DNA from: Kitasatospora aureofaciens
GTDB lineage: Bacteria > Actinomycetota > Actinomycetes > Streptomycetales > Streptomycetaceae
Direction: 5' to 3'
Assembly (NCBI RefSeq): GCF_019192735.1
Contig: NZ_JAHTKP010000017.1
Location: 1-64,000 of the forward strand
DNA length: 64,000 bases
This document shows, piece by piece, positions 9,981 to 18,969 of the stretch. Under the pieces are notes generated by a model. That model saw only the letters and a list, made by a program, of their open reading frames with translations. It was not told the DNA's origin and ran no database searches. Each line of letters begins with the position of its first letter. Position 1 is the first letter of the stretch. The position numbers and the translations under genes were made by a program.

Positions 9981-10289
9981 CAGGGCACTTGACGGTGCTT
10001 GACGGTACGTCAGATCTGTTCACTCGTTCGGAGGCACTGTTGGGCCGTCAGTGTGACAGGCACCACACATTCATGGTAAAGCTCTCATCAAATAGTTTGT
10101 GATACCGTTCACGAGTACCGAGAACACGCCGAAAGACCTGACAGGTGGAGGACTTCCGTCCCCGGTCGGTCTCCCTCGACGGGCCCGCCGCTCCAGCGGG
10201 CGGCCCGGCGGCGGCTGCTCGGTCCGGTGTCACCACCATGCTTTGCGACCCGTCCCCCGCCACATCGACATGCCGCCGGAGCTGCCGAC
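9981..10289 (+). promoter_or_regulatory. Upstream region of the atp operon
   Basis: 309 bp without a gene. Two CTTGACGGT direct repeats sit at 9987-10006. A locally AT-rich segment (10070-10115) contains TTGTGA and TACCGT and is the likeliest place for the operon promoter, though no hexamer pair with 17-18 nt spacing is clean. The atpI leader would be about 180 nt. Confidence 0.35.
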
Positions 10290-10733
10290 ATGCCGTCCAA
10301 CGACGCCCGGATCCTCCGAGGCGCCGCGATTCCCACTGCGGTCGCCGGGATCCTCGCCATGGCGATCTCGTTCGCCGTCGCCGGTGGGAAGGGGCTGCTC
10401 GGCGCCCTCTTCGGCGCACTGCTGGTGATGGCCTTCTTCAGCTTCGGCCAGGTCGCGCTCGACCGGCTGACCAGGTCGAACCCGCACATCATGATGGCCG
10501 CGGCGCTGCTCGTGTACACCACGCAGATCCTGCTGGTCGGCATCGTCCTCGCGGTCTTCAAGAACACCGAGCTCTTCAACCGGCAGGCGTTCGCCTTCAC
10601 CTTGCTCGGCTGCGCACTGATCTGGACGGGCTTCCAGGTGCGCGGCGCGCTCAAGGCGAAGACCTTCTACGTCGACCCCGACGCCTCCGAAAACAAGGAC
10701 GACAAGCCCTCCGACTCGGGGCGTCAACAGTGA
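10290..10733 (+). CDS. atpI: ATP synthase protein I
   Basis: 147 aa integral membrane protein with four predicted helices (about residues 10-30, 35-55, 65-87, 97-117) and a hydrophilic C-terminus. AtpI heads bacterial atp operons and helps assemble the c-ring, without being part of the finished enzyme. ATG 10290 has GGAG 8 nt upstream. A longer frame to 10227 exists but would add a Pro/His-rich stretch not seen in AtpI. A gap of about 285 nt separates it from atpB. Confidence 0.85.
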   Translation: MPSNDARILRGAAIPTAVAGILAMAISFAVAGGKGLLGALFGALLVMAFFSFGQVALDRLTRSNPHIMMAAALLVYTTQILLVGIVLAVFKNTELFNRQAFAFTLLGCALIWTGFQVRGALKAKTFYVDPDASENKDDKPSDSGRQQ

Positions 10734-11018
10734 CGAGGCCCAACTGTCCCCCCAACGAGGGGGGCGGTGTTTATGCCGCACTGACGGGCTGCTATCGTCC
10801 GTCGCAACAACGGAGTACGGGAAGAGGCCAGGTCTGTCCGGACATTGGACGGATCGCCCCCCGGATCCGCGCAGTCTTCGATGATCCCGCCGTGGTGCAG
10901 CGCACTGCCGGGCGGGGTCGGCGAGAAACCCATCAAGTTCCAGTGCCGCTCCGTGGCCGCAGGCCGCGCCGACACACCGAGGTTGCCGTAACCATGCGTC
11001 ACGACGAAGGAGTCCGTG
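10734..11018 (+). other. atpI-atpB gap
   Basis: 285 nt with no supported gene. It is long for the inside of an operon. It contains TTTATGCCGCAC-TGACGGGC-TGCTATCGTCCG near 10769-10802, and could carry a second promoter for the structural atp genes; no clear -35/-10 pair was found. Confidence 0.35.
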
Positions 11019-11825
11019 GTGAGTGCTGAACTCCCCCTCGCCAGCAGTTGCCACTTCGGGGACGCTGGCTGCGGCTTCCCGGCGCCGGGTCTGAACGAAT
11101 TCTCGTTCAAGCCGATCTTCACGATCGGCGGCGTCGACTTCAACAAGCCGATGCTGCTGTCGATGATCGTCGCCGTGCTGGTGGTCGTCTTCTTCTGGGC
11201 CGCCTTCGCCAAGCCGCGCCTGGTCCCCGGCAAGCTGCAGCTCGTCGGTGAGATCGGCTACGACTTCGTCAAGCGCTCCATCGTGATGGAGACGATCGGC
11301 AAGAAGGGCGAGAAGTACGTCCCGATGCTGGTCTCGATGTTCTTCTTCATCTGGTTGATGAACATCATGTCGATCATCCCGTTCGCCCAGTTCCCGGTGA
11401 CGGCCGCGATCGCGTTCCCGGCCGGCCTCGCGGCGGTCGTGTGGATCGTCTACATGACGCTGACCTTCAAGAAGCACGGCTTCGTCGGCGGTCTGAAGAA
11501 CCTCTGCTGGCCCTCGGGCATCCCCGGCTGGGTCATGTTCATCCTGGTGCCGATCGAGTTCTTCTCGAACATCTTCGTGCGCCCCTTCACGCTCGCGGTC
11601 CGAGCCTTCGCGAACATGTTCGCCGGCCACCTGCTGATCGTGATGTTCTCCATCGCCTCCTGGTACCTGCTCAGCCCGACCCTGGGCGCGCTCTACGGCT
11701 CGGCCTCGTTCATCGTCGCCGTCGCGCTGACCGCCTTCGAGCTGCTGGTCCAGTTCCTGCAGGCCTACATCTTCGTGATGCTGGCCAGCAGCTACATCGC
11801 CGGTGCCCTCGAAGAGTCGCACTGA
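11019..11825 (+). CDS. atpB: F1Fo ATP synthase subunit a
   Basis: 268 aa membrane subunit that forms the proton half-channels next to the c-ring. The essential arginine is R195 in the segment LAVRAFANMFAGHLL, and the C-terminal helix holds FELLVQFLQAYIFVML. AAGGAG at 11007-11012 lies 6 nt before GTG 11019; the GTG at 11016 is too close. First of the structural genes in the order a-c-b-delta-alpha-gamma-beta-epsilon. Confidence 0.96.
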   Translation: MSAELPLASSCHFGDAGCGFPAPGLNEFSFKPIFTIGGVDFNKPMLLSMIVAVLVVVFFWAAFAKPRLVPGKLQLVGEIGYDFVKRSIVMETIGKKGEKYVPMLVSMFFFIWLMNIMSIIPFAQFPVTAAIAFPAGLAAVVWIVYMTLTFKKHGFVGGLKNLCWPSGIPGWVMFILVPIEFFSNIFVRPFTLAVRAFANMFAGHLLIVMFSIASWYLLSPTLGALYGSASFIVAVALTAFELLVQFLQAYIFVMLASSYIAGALEESH

Positions 11826-11916
11826 GCCCGGGGCCTCGGCCCTCCCTGAACCAACCTCCCGGACCGCCCGGTGGCCAATCACCACCGGATCACCACCCCT
11901 GCAAAGGACAACGTCA

Positions 11917-12153
11917 ATGAGCATGCTCGCTGAGGGCAACGTCTACGGTTCCGTCGCCTCCATCGGCTACGGCCTCGCCGCCATCGGCCCCGGCATCGGC
12001 GTCGGTCTCATCTTCGGTAACGGTGTCCAGGCCATGGCCCGTCAGCCCGAGGCCGCCGGTCTCATCCGCTCCAACATGTTCATCGGCTTCGCGCTGACCG
12101 AGGCGCTCGCCCTCATCGGCATCGTCATGCCGTTCGTCTTCGGCAACAAGTAA
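11917..12153 (+). CDS. atpE: F1Fo ATP synthase subunit c
   Basis: 78 aa hairpin of two transmembrane helices that makes the rotor ring. The glycine-rich first helix (GYGLAAIGPGIGVGLIFG), the polar loop ARQPE that contacts gamma/epsilon, and the proton-carrying Glu62 in FALTEALALIG are all present. The acidic residue shows a proton-type ring; the sodium-ring signature is not evident. AAAGGA precedes ATG 11917 at 9 nt. Confidence 0.97.
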   Translation: MSMLAEGNVYGSVASIGYGLAAIGPGIGVGLIFGNGVQAMARQPEAAGLIRSNMFIGFALTEALALIGIVMPFVFGNK

Positions 12154-12187
12154 TCCTGCCGCAGACCCTTTCGAGGAAGGTCCAGAT

Positions 12188-12745
12188 ATGAGCATCGCGG
12201 TTACGCTCGCGGCCGAGGAGAAGATGAACCCTCTCCTCCCCGCGTGGCCCGAGATCATCATCGGCCTGCTCTGCTTCTTCATCGTCTTCGGTCTCCTCGG
12301 CAAGAAGCTCCTCCCCAGCATCGAGAAGGTGCTGTCGGAGCGTCGGGACGCCATCGAGGGCGGCATGGAGCGCGCCGAGGCCGCTCAGGCGGAGGCCCAG
12401 GCCCTGCTTGAGCAGTACCGCGCCGAGCTCGCCGAGGCGCGTCACGAGGCTGCTCGCATCGTCGAGCAGGCTCGCGAGCAGGGTGCCGCCCAGCTCGCGG
12501 AGATGCGCGAGGAGGGCCAGCGTCAGCGCGAGGCCATCGTCGCGGCCGGTCACGCCCAGATCGACGCCGACAAGAAGCAGGCGACTGCCGCCCTGCGCCA
12601 GGACGTGGGTTCGCTGGCCTCCCAGCTGGCCTCCCGCATCGTGGGTGAGTCCCTTGAGGACCACGCCCGGCAGAGCGGCGTGATCGACCGCTTCCTGGAC
12701 GAGCTGGAGGCCAAGGCCGCCGTTGCTCAGGGTGCGGCCAAGTGA
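12188..12745 (+). CDS. atpF: F1Fo ATP synthase subunit b
   Basis: 185 aa. One N-terminal membrane helix (about residues 20-40) is followed by a long charged Ala/Glu/Arg-rich coiled coil that forms the peripheral stalk and ends in a delta-binding segment. GAGGAAGG precedes ATG 12188. The stop codon overlaps the GTG of atpH (GTGA), giving translational coupling. Confidence 0.95.
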   Translation: MSIAVTLAAEEKMNPLLPAWPEIIIGLLCFFIVFGLLGKKLLPSIEKVLSERRDAIEGGMERAEAAQAEAQALLEQYRAELAEARHEAARIVEQAREQGAAQLAEMREEGQRQREAIVAAGHAQIDADKKQATAALRQDVGSLASQLASRIVGESLEDHARQSGVIDRFLDELEAKAAVAQGAAK

Positions 12746-13557
12746 TCGGCGCCAGCCGCGAGGCCCTCGCCGCCGGGCGGCAGAACCTGGAGAGCCTGAC
12801 CGACTCCACCTCGGTGGACGCGGCCAAGCTCGCCGAGGAGCTCACCGCCGTCACGGTCCTGCTGGACCGTGAGGTGTCGCTGCGCCGTGTCCTCACCGAC
12901 CCGTCCCGGTCGGGCCAGGACAAGGCCCAGCTGGTCTCCTCGCTGCTGACCGGTCAGGTCTCCGGCGAGACCGCCGACCTGGTGTCCGGCCTGGTCCGCT
13001 CCCGCTGGTCGGGCTCGCGCGACCTGGTCGACGCGACCGAGGAACTCGCCGCGTACGCCGAGGTCATCGGCGCGGACAAGACCGGTGCGCTGGACGACGT
13101 CGAGGACGAGCTGTTCCGGTTCGGCCGGGTGGTGAGCGGCTCGCACGAGCTGCGCGCCGCGCTGACCGAGCCGAAGGCCGGCGCCGCCGCCAAGGCGGAG
13201 CTGATCAGGAAGCTGCTCGGCGGCCGCGCCCACGCGGGCACCGTCCGCCTGGTCACGGCCCTCGTCAACGCCCCGCGTGGCCGTAGCCTGGAGCAGGGCC
13301 TGGAGTCCTACTCGAAGCTCGCCGCCGCGCGTCGTGGCCGCGTGGTGGCCCTGGTCACCACCGCGGTGCTGCTGTCGGACACCCAGAAGGAGCGCCTGTC
13401 CGGTGCTCTGGGCCGGATGTACGGCCGCCAGGTCCACCTGAACATCGACATCGACCCCGAGGTCGTCGGCGGTGTCCGGGTGCAGATCGGCGACGAGGTC
13501 ATCGAAGGCACCGTGTCGAGCCGCCTCGAAGGCGCTCGCCAGACGCTCGAAGGCTGA
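12742..13557 (+). CDS. atpH: F1Fo ATP synthase subunit delta
   Basis: 271 aa, longer than the roughly 177 aa of E. coli delta but normal for actinobacteria, which carry an extended N-terminal region. It links subunit b to the top of the alpha3beta3 head. The C-terminal OSCP/delta region includes VALVTTAVLLSDTQKERLSG and IDPEVVGGVRVQIGDEVIEG. GTG 12742 overlaps the atpF stop. 156 nt separate it from atpA. Confidence 0.94.
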   Translation: MIGASREALAAGRQNLESLTDSTSVDAAKLAEELTAVTVLLDREVSLRRVLTDPSRSGQDKAQLVSSLLTGQVSGETADLVSGLVRSRWSGSRDLVDATEELAAYAEVIGADKTGALDDVEDELFRFGRVVSGSHELRAALTEPKAGAAAKAELIRKLLGGRAHAGTVRLVTALVNAPRGRSLEQGLESYSKLAAARRGRVVALVTTAVLLSDTQKERLSGALGRMYGRQVHLNIDIDPEVVGGVRVQIGDEVIEGTVSSRLEGARQTLEG

Positions 13558-13713
13558 GCACCGAAGCAGCACATCCGACCCTCGGTCGGGAAACCGGCTC
13601 CCCCAAGAGCCGGCAAATCGTACGGCCGGTTCGGCAGACCCGGCCGAGAGTCGAATACTTGCGGCCCTCAATGGCGGGCCGAGGATCGCAAACTAGGAGA
13701 GCAGGGAAGCCTG

Positions 13714-15288
13714 ATGGCGGAGCTTACGATCCGTCCGGAGGAGATCCGGGACGCGCTGGCCGACTTTGTCCAGTCGTACCAGCCGGACGCCGCCTCTGTG
13801 GAAGAGGTCGGCAAGGTCACTGACGCAGCGGACGGCATCGCGCATGTCGAGGGCCTGCCCTCGGTCATGGCGAACGAGCTGCTGAAGTTCGAGGACGGCA
13901 CGCTCGGCCTCGCGCTGAACCTCGACACCCGCGAGATCGGTGTCGTCATCCTCGGCGAGTTCGGCGGCATCGAGGAGGGTCAGACGGTGCGCCGCACCGG
14001 CGAGGTCCTCTCGGTTCCGGTCGGCGACGGCTACCTCGGCCGCGTCGTGGACCCGCTGGGCAACCCGATCGACGGCCTGGGCGACATCGCCGCCACCGGC
14101 CGCCGCGCCCTGGAGCTGCAGGCCCCCGGCGTCATGGCCCGCAAGTCGGTCAAGCAGCCGCTGCAGACCGGCATCAAGGCCATCGACGCCATGACCCCGA
14201 TCGGCCGTGGCCAGCGTCAGCTGATCATCGGTGACCGCCAGACCGGCAAGACCGCGGTGGCCGTCGACACGATCATCAACCAGCGCGACAACTGGCGCTC
14301 GGGCGACCCGGAGAAGCAGGTCCGCTGCATCTACGTCGCCGTGGGTCAGAAGGGCTCCACCATCGCGTCCGTCCGCGGCGCCCTGGAGGAGGCCGGCGCG
14401 CTGGAGTACACCACCATCGTGGCCGCTCCCGCCTCCGACCCGGCCGGCTTCAAGTACCTCGCCCCGTACACCGGTTCGGCCATCGGCCAGGAGTGGATGT
14501 ACGACGGCAAGCACGTCCTGATCGTCTTCGACGACCTGTCGAAGCAGGCCGAGGCCTACCGCTCCGTCTCCCTGCTGCTGCGCCGCCCGCCGGGCCGCGA
14601 GGCCTACCCGGGTGACGTCTTCTACCTGCACTCCCGCCTGCTGGAGCGCTGCGCGAAGCTGAACGACGCCCTGGGCGGCGGCTCGATGACCGGTCTGCCG
14701 ATCATCGAGACCAAGGCCAACGACGTCTCGGCGTACATCCCGACCAACGTCATCTCCATCACCGACGGCCAGTGCTTCCTGGAGTCCGACCTGTTCAACG
14801 CCGGCATCCGCCCGGCCGTGAACGTCGGTATCTCGGTCTCCCGCGTCGGTGGCTCGGCCCAGATCAAGGCCATGAAGTCGGTCGCCGGCCGCCTGCGCCT
14901 GGACCTCGCCCAGTACCGCGAGCTGGAGGCGTTCGCCGCCTTCGGTTCCGACCTGGACGCGGCCTCCAAGGCCCAGCTGGAGCGCGGTGCGCGCATGGTC
15001 GAGCTGCTGAAGCAGGGTCAGTACCAGCCGTTCCCGGTCGAGGAGCAGGTCGTCTCCATCTGGGCCGGCACCACCGGCAAGCTGGACGACATCCCGGTCG
15101 CCGAGATCCGCCGCTTCGAGCGCGAGTTCCTCGACCACCTGCGTCTGCAGCACAAGAACCTGCTGGCCGGCATCGTCGAGACCAGCAAGCTGGAGGACGG
15201 CACCATCGACGCGCTGACCGGCGCGATCGACGCCTTCAAGCAGGGTTACCAGACCGCCGACGGCAAGCTGCTCTCCGAGCAGGCCTGA
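13714..15288 (+). CDS. atpA: F1Fo ATP synthase subunit alpha
   Basis: 524 aa, full length. It is the non-catalytic nucleotide-binding subunit of the F1 head. Walker A GDRQTGKT is at residues 173-180, and the region PAVNVGISVSRVGGSAQ includes the arginine-finger segment that reaches the catalytic site on beta. ATG 13714 is preceded by GGAGAGCAGGGA. Confidence 0.97.
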   Translation: MAELTIRPEEIRDALADFVQSYQPDAASVEEVGKVTDAADGIAHVEGLPSVMANELLKFEDGTLGLALNLDTREIGVVILGEFGGIEEGQTVRRTGEVLSVPVGDGYLGRVVDPLGNPIDGLGDIAATGRRALELQAPGVMARKSVKQPLQTGIKAIDAMTPIGRGQRQLIIGDRQTGKTAVAVDTIINQRDNWRSGDPEKQVRCIYVAVGQKGSTIASVRGALEEAGALEYTTIVAAPASDPAGFKYLAPYTGSAIGQEWMYDGKHVLIVFDDLSKQAEAYRSVSLLLRRPPGREAYPGDVFYLHSRLLERCAKLNDALGGGSMTGLPIIETKANDVSAYIPTNVISITDGQCFLESDLFNAGIRPAVNVGISVSRVGGSAQIKAMKSVAGRLRLDLAQYRELEAFAAFGSDLDAASKAQLERGARMVELLKQGQYQPFPVEEQVVSIWAGTTGKLDDIPVAEIRRFEREFLDHLRLQHKNLLAGIVETSKLEDGTIDALTGAIDAFKQGYQTADGKLLSEQA

Positions 15289-15320
15289 GTCCGGTAGCGA
15301 GGGAAAGGACGTAACGACCC

Positions 15321-16235
15321 ATGGGAGCACAGCTTCGGGTCTACAAGCGCCGGATCCGCTCTGTCACCGCGACGAAGAAGATCACCAAGGCGATGGAGAT
15401 GATCTCCGCGGCGCGCATCGTCAAGGCGCAGCGCGCGGTGGCCGCCTCCACTCCGTACGCCGATGAGCTCACCCGGGCGGTGACGGCGGTGGCCACCCGG
15501 TCCAACGCCAAGCACCCGCTCACCACTGAGAACCCGAACGCCACCCGTGCCGCGATCCTGCTGGTGGCGGCGGACCGCGGTCTGGCCGGCGGTTACTCGA
15601 CCAACGCCATCAAGGCCGCGCTGTCGCTCTCCGAGCGCCTGCGCGCCGAGGGCAAGGACGTGGTGACCTACATCGTCGGTCGGAAGGGTGTCTCGTACTA
15701 CACCTTCCGCAACCTGGCGGTGGGGAACTCGTGGACGGGCTTCTCGGACAAGCCGACCTACGGCGACGCGAAGATGGTGGCGGCCGACCTGATCGAGGCC
15801 TTCACGGCCGAGACCGGCGGCGTGGACGAACTCCACCTGATCTCGACCGAGTTCGTGTCGATGCTGACGCAGAACGCGGTGGAGGCCCGGCTGCTGCCGC
15901 TGAAGCTGGACGACGTCCAGCTCAGTGACCAGACGCCGGCCAAGACGGAGATCTTCCCGCTGTACGACTTCGAGCCGTCGGCGGAGGGCGTGCTGGACGC
16001 GCTGCTGCCGCGGTACGTCGAGAGTCGGATCTACAACGCGCTGCTGCAGTCGGCCGCCTCCGAGCACGCCGCCCGCCGTCGTGCGATGAAGAGCGCGACG
16101 GACAATGCCGGCGAGCTCATCAAGTCGCTCACGCGGCTTGCCAACTCGGCCCGTCAGGCCGAGATCACCCAGGAAATCAGCGAGATCGTCGGCGGCGCCA
16201 ACGCCCTCGCCGACGCTAGCCGCGGGAGCGAATGA
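15321..16235 (+). CDS. atpG: F1Fo ATP synthase subunit gamma
   Basis: 304 aa central rotor shaft. The conserved N-terminal coiled coil (KRRIRSVTATKKITKAMEMI) and the C-terminal coiled coil (RRRAMKSATDNAGELI, EITQEISEIVGGA) are intact. GAGGGAAAGGA precedes ATG 15321. The stop codon overlaps the ATG of atpD. Confidence 0.96.
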   Translation: MGAQLRVYKRRIRSVTATKKITKAMEMISAARIVKAQRAVAASTPYADELTRAVTAVATRSNAKHPLTTENPNATRAAILLVAADRGLAGGYSTNAIKAALSLSERLRAEGKDVVTYIVGRKGVSYYTFRNLAVGNSWTGFSDKPTYGDAKMVAADLIEAFTAETGGVDELHLISTEFVSMLTQNAVEARLLPLKLDDVQLSDQTPAKTEIFPLYDFEPSAEGVLDALLPRYVESRIYNALLQSAASEHAARRRAMKSATDNAGELIKSLTRLANSARQAEITQEISEIVGGANALADASRGSE

Positions 16236-17683
16236 GAATGACCACCACTGTTGAGCCGACCACGGCGACGGGCCGCGTCGCGCGGGTCATCGGCCCGGTC
16301 GTCGACGTGGAGTTCCCCGTCGACGCTATTCCGAACATGTTCAACGCCCTGCACGTCGAGGTGGACAACCCCGACGGCTCGGGCCGCAAGACCCTGACCC
16401 TTGAGGTCGCCCAGCACCTGGGCGACGGCATGGTCCGCGGCATCTCGATGCAGCCGACCGACGGTCTGGTCCGTGGCACCCAGGTCAGCGACACCGGTGC
16501 CGCCATCTCGGTGCCGGTCGGCCAGATCACCAAGGGCAAGGTGTTCAACGCCCTCGGTGACGTGCTGAACGTCGACCAGAAGGAGTTCGACCAGCAGGTC
16601 GAGGTCCGCTGGCCGATCCACCGCAAGGCCCCGGAGTTCAAGGACCTCGAGTCCAAGACCGAGATGTTCGAGACCGGCATCAAGGTCATCGACCTCCTCA
16701 CCCCGTACGTGCAGGGTGGCAAGATCGGTCTGTTCGGTGGTGCCGGTGTCGGCAAGACCGTTCTGATCCAGGAGATGATCTACCGCGTCGCCGAGAACTT
16801 CGGTGGTGTCTCGGTGTTCGCCGGCGTCGGCGAGCGCACCCGTGAGGGCAACGACCTCATCGACGAGATGGTGGACTCGGGCGTTCTGGACAAGACCGCG
16901 CTGGTCTTCGGCCAGATGGACGAACCGCCGGGCACCCGTCTGCGCGTCGCGCTCTCCGCGCTGACCATGGCGGAGTACTTCCGCGACGTCGAGAAGCAGG
17001 ACGTGCTCCTCTTCATCGACAACATCTTCCGGTTCACCCAGGCCGGTTCCGAGGTGTCGACCCTGCTCGGCCGGATGCCCTCCGCGGTGGGTTACCAGCC
17101 GAACCTGGCCGACGAGATGGGCCTCCTGCAGGAGCGCATCACCTCGACCCGCGGTCACTCGATCACCTCGATGCAGGCGATCTACGTCCCCGCGGACGAC
17201 CTGACCGACCCGGCGCCGGCCACCACCTTCGCCCACCTGGACGCGACCACCGTTCTGTCGCGTCCGATCTCGGAGAAGGGTATCTACCCGGCCGTCGACC
17301 CGCTGGACTCCACGTCCCGCATCCTCGACCCGCGGTACATCGCGCAGACCCACTACGACACGGCCGTCCGTATCAAGGGGATCCTGCAGAAGTACAAGGA
17401 CCTCCAGGACATCATCGCGATCCTCGGTATCGACGAGCTGTCCGAAGAGGACAAGATCACGGTGCACCGTGCTCGCCGCATCGAGCGCTTCCTCTCGCAG
17501 AACACCTACGTGGCGAAGCAGTTCACCGGTGTCGAGGGCTCGACCGTGCCGCTGTCGGAGACCATCGAGGCCTTCAACTCGATCGCGGACGGCAAGTACG
17601 ACGCCATCCCGGAGCAGGCCTTCTTCATGTGCGGTGGCATCGAGGACCTGGAGAAGAACGCCGCCGAGCTGGCGAAGAAGTAA
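16232..17683 (+). CDS. atpD: F1Fo ATP synthase subunit beta
   Basis: 483 aa catalytic subunit. Walker A GGAGVGKT is at residues 169-176, followed by the catalytic-Glu segment GVGERTREGNDL, Walker B VLLFIDNIFRFTQAG and the DELSEEDK element of the DELSEED loop. ATG 16232 overlaps the atpG stop (ATGA); ATG 16238 is a possible alternative with similar spacing to GGGAG. A strong hairpin follows 26 nt after the stop, before atpC. Confidence 0.97.
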   Translation: MRMTTTVEPTTATGRVARVIGPVVDVEFPVDAIPNMFNALHVEVDNPDGSGRKTLTLEVAQHLGDGMVRGISMQPTDGLVRGTQVSDTGAAISVPVGQITKGKVFNALGDVLNVDQKEFDQQVEVRWPIHRKAPEFKDLESKTEMFETGIKVIDLLTPYVQGGKIGLFGGAGVGKTVLIQEMIYRVAENFGGVSVFAGVGERTREGNDLIDEMVDSGVLDKTALVFGQMDEPPGTRLRVALSALTMAEYFRDVEKQDVLLFIDNIFRFTQAGSEVSTLLGRMPSAVGYQPNLADEMGLLQERITSTRGHSITSMQAIYVPADDLTDPAPATTFAHLDATTVLSRPISEKGIYPAVDPLDSTSRILDPRYIAQTHYDTAVRIKGILQKYKDLQDIIAILGIDELSEEDKITVHRARRIERFLSQNTYVAKQFTGVEGSTVPLSETIEAFNSIADGKYDAIPEQAFFMCGGIEDLEKNAAELAKK

Positions 17684-17709
17684 TCGCGGCCGGTAGCAGC
17701 TGAGTGAGC

Positions 17710-17747
17710 GTGAGGGGTGGGCCCCAGCCCTGGGACCCACCCCTCAC
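17710..17747 (+). terminator. Hairpin between atpD and atpC
   Basis: Arms 17710-17721 and 17736-17747 are perfectly complementary (12 bp) and extended inwards by three more pairs after one mismatch. It lies inside the atp cluster, so it may partially terminate transcription or stabilise the upstream mRNA and lower atpC expression. Confidence 0.65.
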
Positions 17748-17824
17748 GTCGCATCGGCTGTGATTCCGGTCAAATCCGTGCCGCCGGTTTCATGCCGGAG
17801 GCGCGGGGCCGTTATTCTTACCGA

Positions 17825-17846
17825 AACTCCCGAGTAATCGGGGGTT
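17825..17846 (+). promoter_or_regulatory. Small hairpin in front of the atpC ribosome binding site
   Basis: AACTCCCGA-GTAA-TCGGGGGTT forms a 9-bp stem (one G-U) with a GTAA tetraloop, ending 8 nt before TAGGAG (17855-17860). It could influence atpC translation or mark an RNA processing site. Confidence 0.45.
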
Positions 17847-17867
17847 GCATGAGCCTAGGAGCCCACG

Positions 17868-18251
17868 TTGGCTGAGCTGCACGTCGAGCTGGTCGCAGCC
17901 GACCGCAAGGTGTGGTCCGGTGCGGCCACCATCGTCGTCGCCCGTACGGCCTCCGGTGACACCGGCATCATGCCGGGTCACACCCCGGTGCTGAGTGTGC
18001 TGGAGACCGGCCCGGTCACCATCCGCACGGTGGACGGCGGCACCGTGATCGCCGCGGTGCACGGCGGCTTTATCTCCTTCGCCGACAACAAGCTGTCTCT
18101 GCTCGCGGAGATCGCCGAGCTGGCGGACGAGATCGATGTCGCGCGTGCCGAGCGCGCACTGGAGCAGGCCAAGGCGGACCTGGACGCGCACGCCGAGCGG
18201 CGCGCCGAGGTGCGTCTGTTCGCGGCGCGCGGCCTCAAGGCCCACGCCTGA
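17868..18251 (+). CDS. atpC: F1Fo ATP synthase subunit epsilon
   Basis: 127 aa. An N-terminal beta-sandwich (DTGIMPGHTPVLSVLETG, GGFISFADNKLSLLAE) is followed by a short two-helix region that regulates ATP hydrolysis. The start is TTG 17868, placed by TAGGAG with 7-nt spacing. It is separated from atpD by 184 nt containing two hairpins, unlike the tight spacing of the rest of the cluster. A 14-bp hairpin follows. Confidence 0.95.
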   Translation: MAELHVELVAADRKVWSGAATIVVARTASGDTGIMPGHTPVLSVLETGPVTIRTVDGGTVIAAVHGGFISFADNKLSLLAEIAELADEIDVARAERALEQAKADLDAHAERRAEVRLFAARGLKAHA

Positions 18252-18282
18252 GTGTGCCGGACCCTGGCTTAGCGGGGTCGAG

Positions 18283-18324
18283 CGACGGTCCCGGGGACGC
18301 GTGAGCGTGACCCCGGGACTGTCG
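18283..18324 (+). terminator. Hairpin terminator after atpC
   Basis: Arms 18283-18296 and 18311-18324 pair over 14 bp with a single G-U wobble and a 14-nt loop, 32 nt after the atpC stop. It closes the ATP synthase cluster. Confidence 0.7.
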
Positions 18325-18399
18325 TCTCAGTTGGTAGGTCAACGCGGTCGCTTGATACGACCGATACGGGGAACGCGGGTAGCGAGGAGGTCGGTGAGC

Positions 18400-18900
18400 A
18401 TGGTCCTCGCCCTTGTGGTGTGCGCGGCGGTCGTGGCGCTGGGAGTGATCGGCCTGGTGGCGTTCGCGGTCCGCCGGCGCCTCATCCAGCGGGTCGGCGG
18501 CACCTTCGACTGCAGCTACCGGCTCAAAATGCCCGCCGACGCCTCGACGCAGCCCGACCTCGACGAGAACGGCAAACCCACCTCGGCCCCGGTCCCCCAG
18601 ACCGACGGCAAGGGGTGGGTTTTTGGTATCGGCCGCTACAGCGGTGACTCGATCGAGTGGTTCCGGGTCTTCTCGTACGCCCCGCGCCCCCGCAAGGTGC
18701 TGCCGCGCCGGGAGATCGAGGTGCTCGGCCGGCGCTACCCGGAGGGCCAGGAGGAGCTGGCGCTGCTCTCCGGCTCGGTGGTGCTGCGCTGCCTGCACAA
18801 CGGCGCGCCGCTGGAGCTGGCGATGAGCGAGGACGCGCTCACCGGGTTCCTCGCCTGGCTGGAGGCGGCGCCGCCCGGGCAGAGGGTCAACGTCGCGTAG
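18400..18900 (+). CDS. DUF2550 family single-pass membrane protein
   Basis: 166 aa. One N-terminal membrane helix (about residues 2-24) is followed by a cytoplasmic domain with FDCSYRL, GWVFGIGRYSGDSIEWFRVFS and a basic RPRKVLPRREIEVLGRR segment. The family is widespread and positionally conserved next to atpC in actinobacteria, but its function is unknown. GAGGAGG at 18384-18390 lies 9 nt before ATG 18400; a GTG at 18394 is too close. Confidence 0.8.
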   Translation: MVLALVVCAAVVALGVIGLVAFAVRRRLIQRVGGTFDCSYRLKMPADASTQPDLDENGKPTSAPVPQTDGKGWVFGIGRYSGDSIEWFRVFSYAPRPRKVLPRREIEVLGRRYPEGQEELALLSGSVVLRCLHNGAPLELAMSEDALTGFLAWLEAAPPGQRVNVA

Positions 18901-18934
18901 GAGCAACGGCGCGCAGGGCCAACGGCGACTGGGG

Positions 18935-18963
18935 TTAACGTCGCTTAACCTGCCCGCTAGTCT
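18935..18963 (+). promoter_or_regulatory. Promoter of the cobalamin adenosyltransferase gene
   Basis: TTAACG (18935-18940) and TAGTCT (18958-18963) are separated by 17 nt. The predicted start is 7 nt downstream, exactly at the ATG 18970, so the mRNA should be leaderless. The interrupted palindrome GGTTAA-CGTCGC-TTAACC (18933-18950) covers the -35 region and may be an operator. Confidence 0.6.
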
Positions 18964-18969
18964 GGCCGC

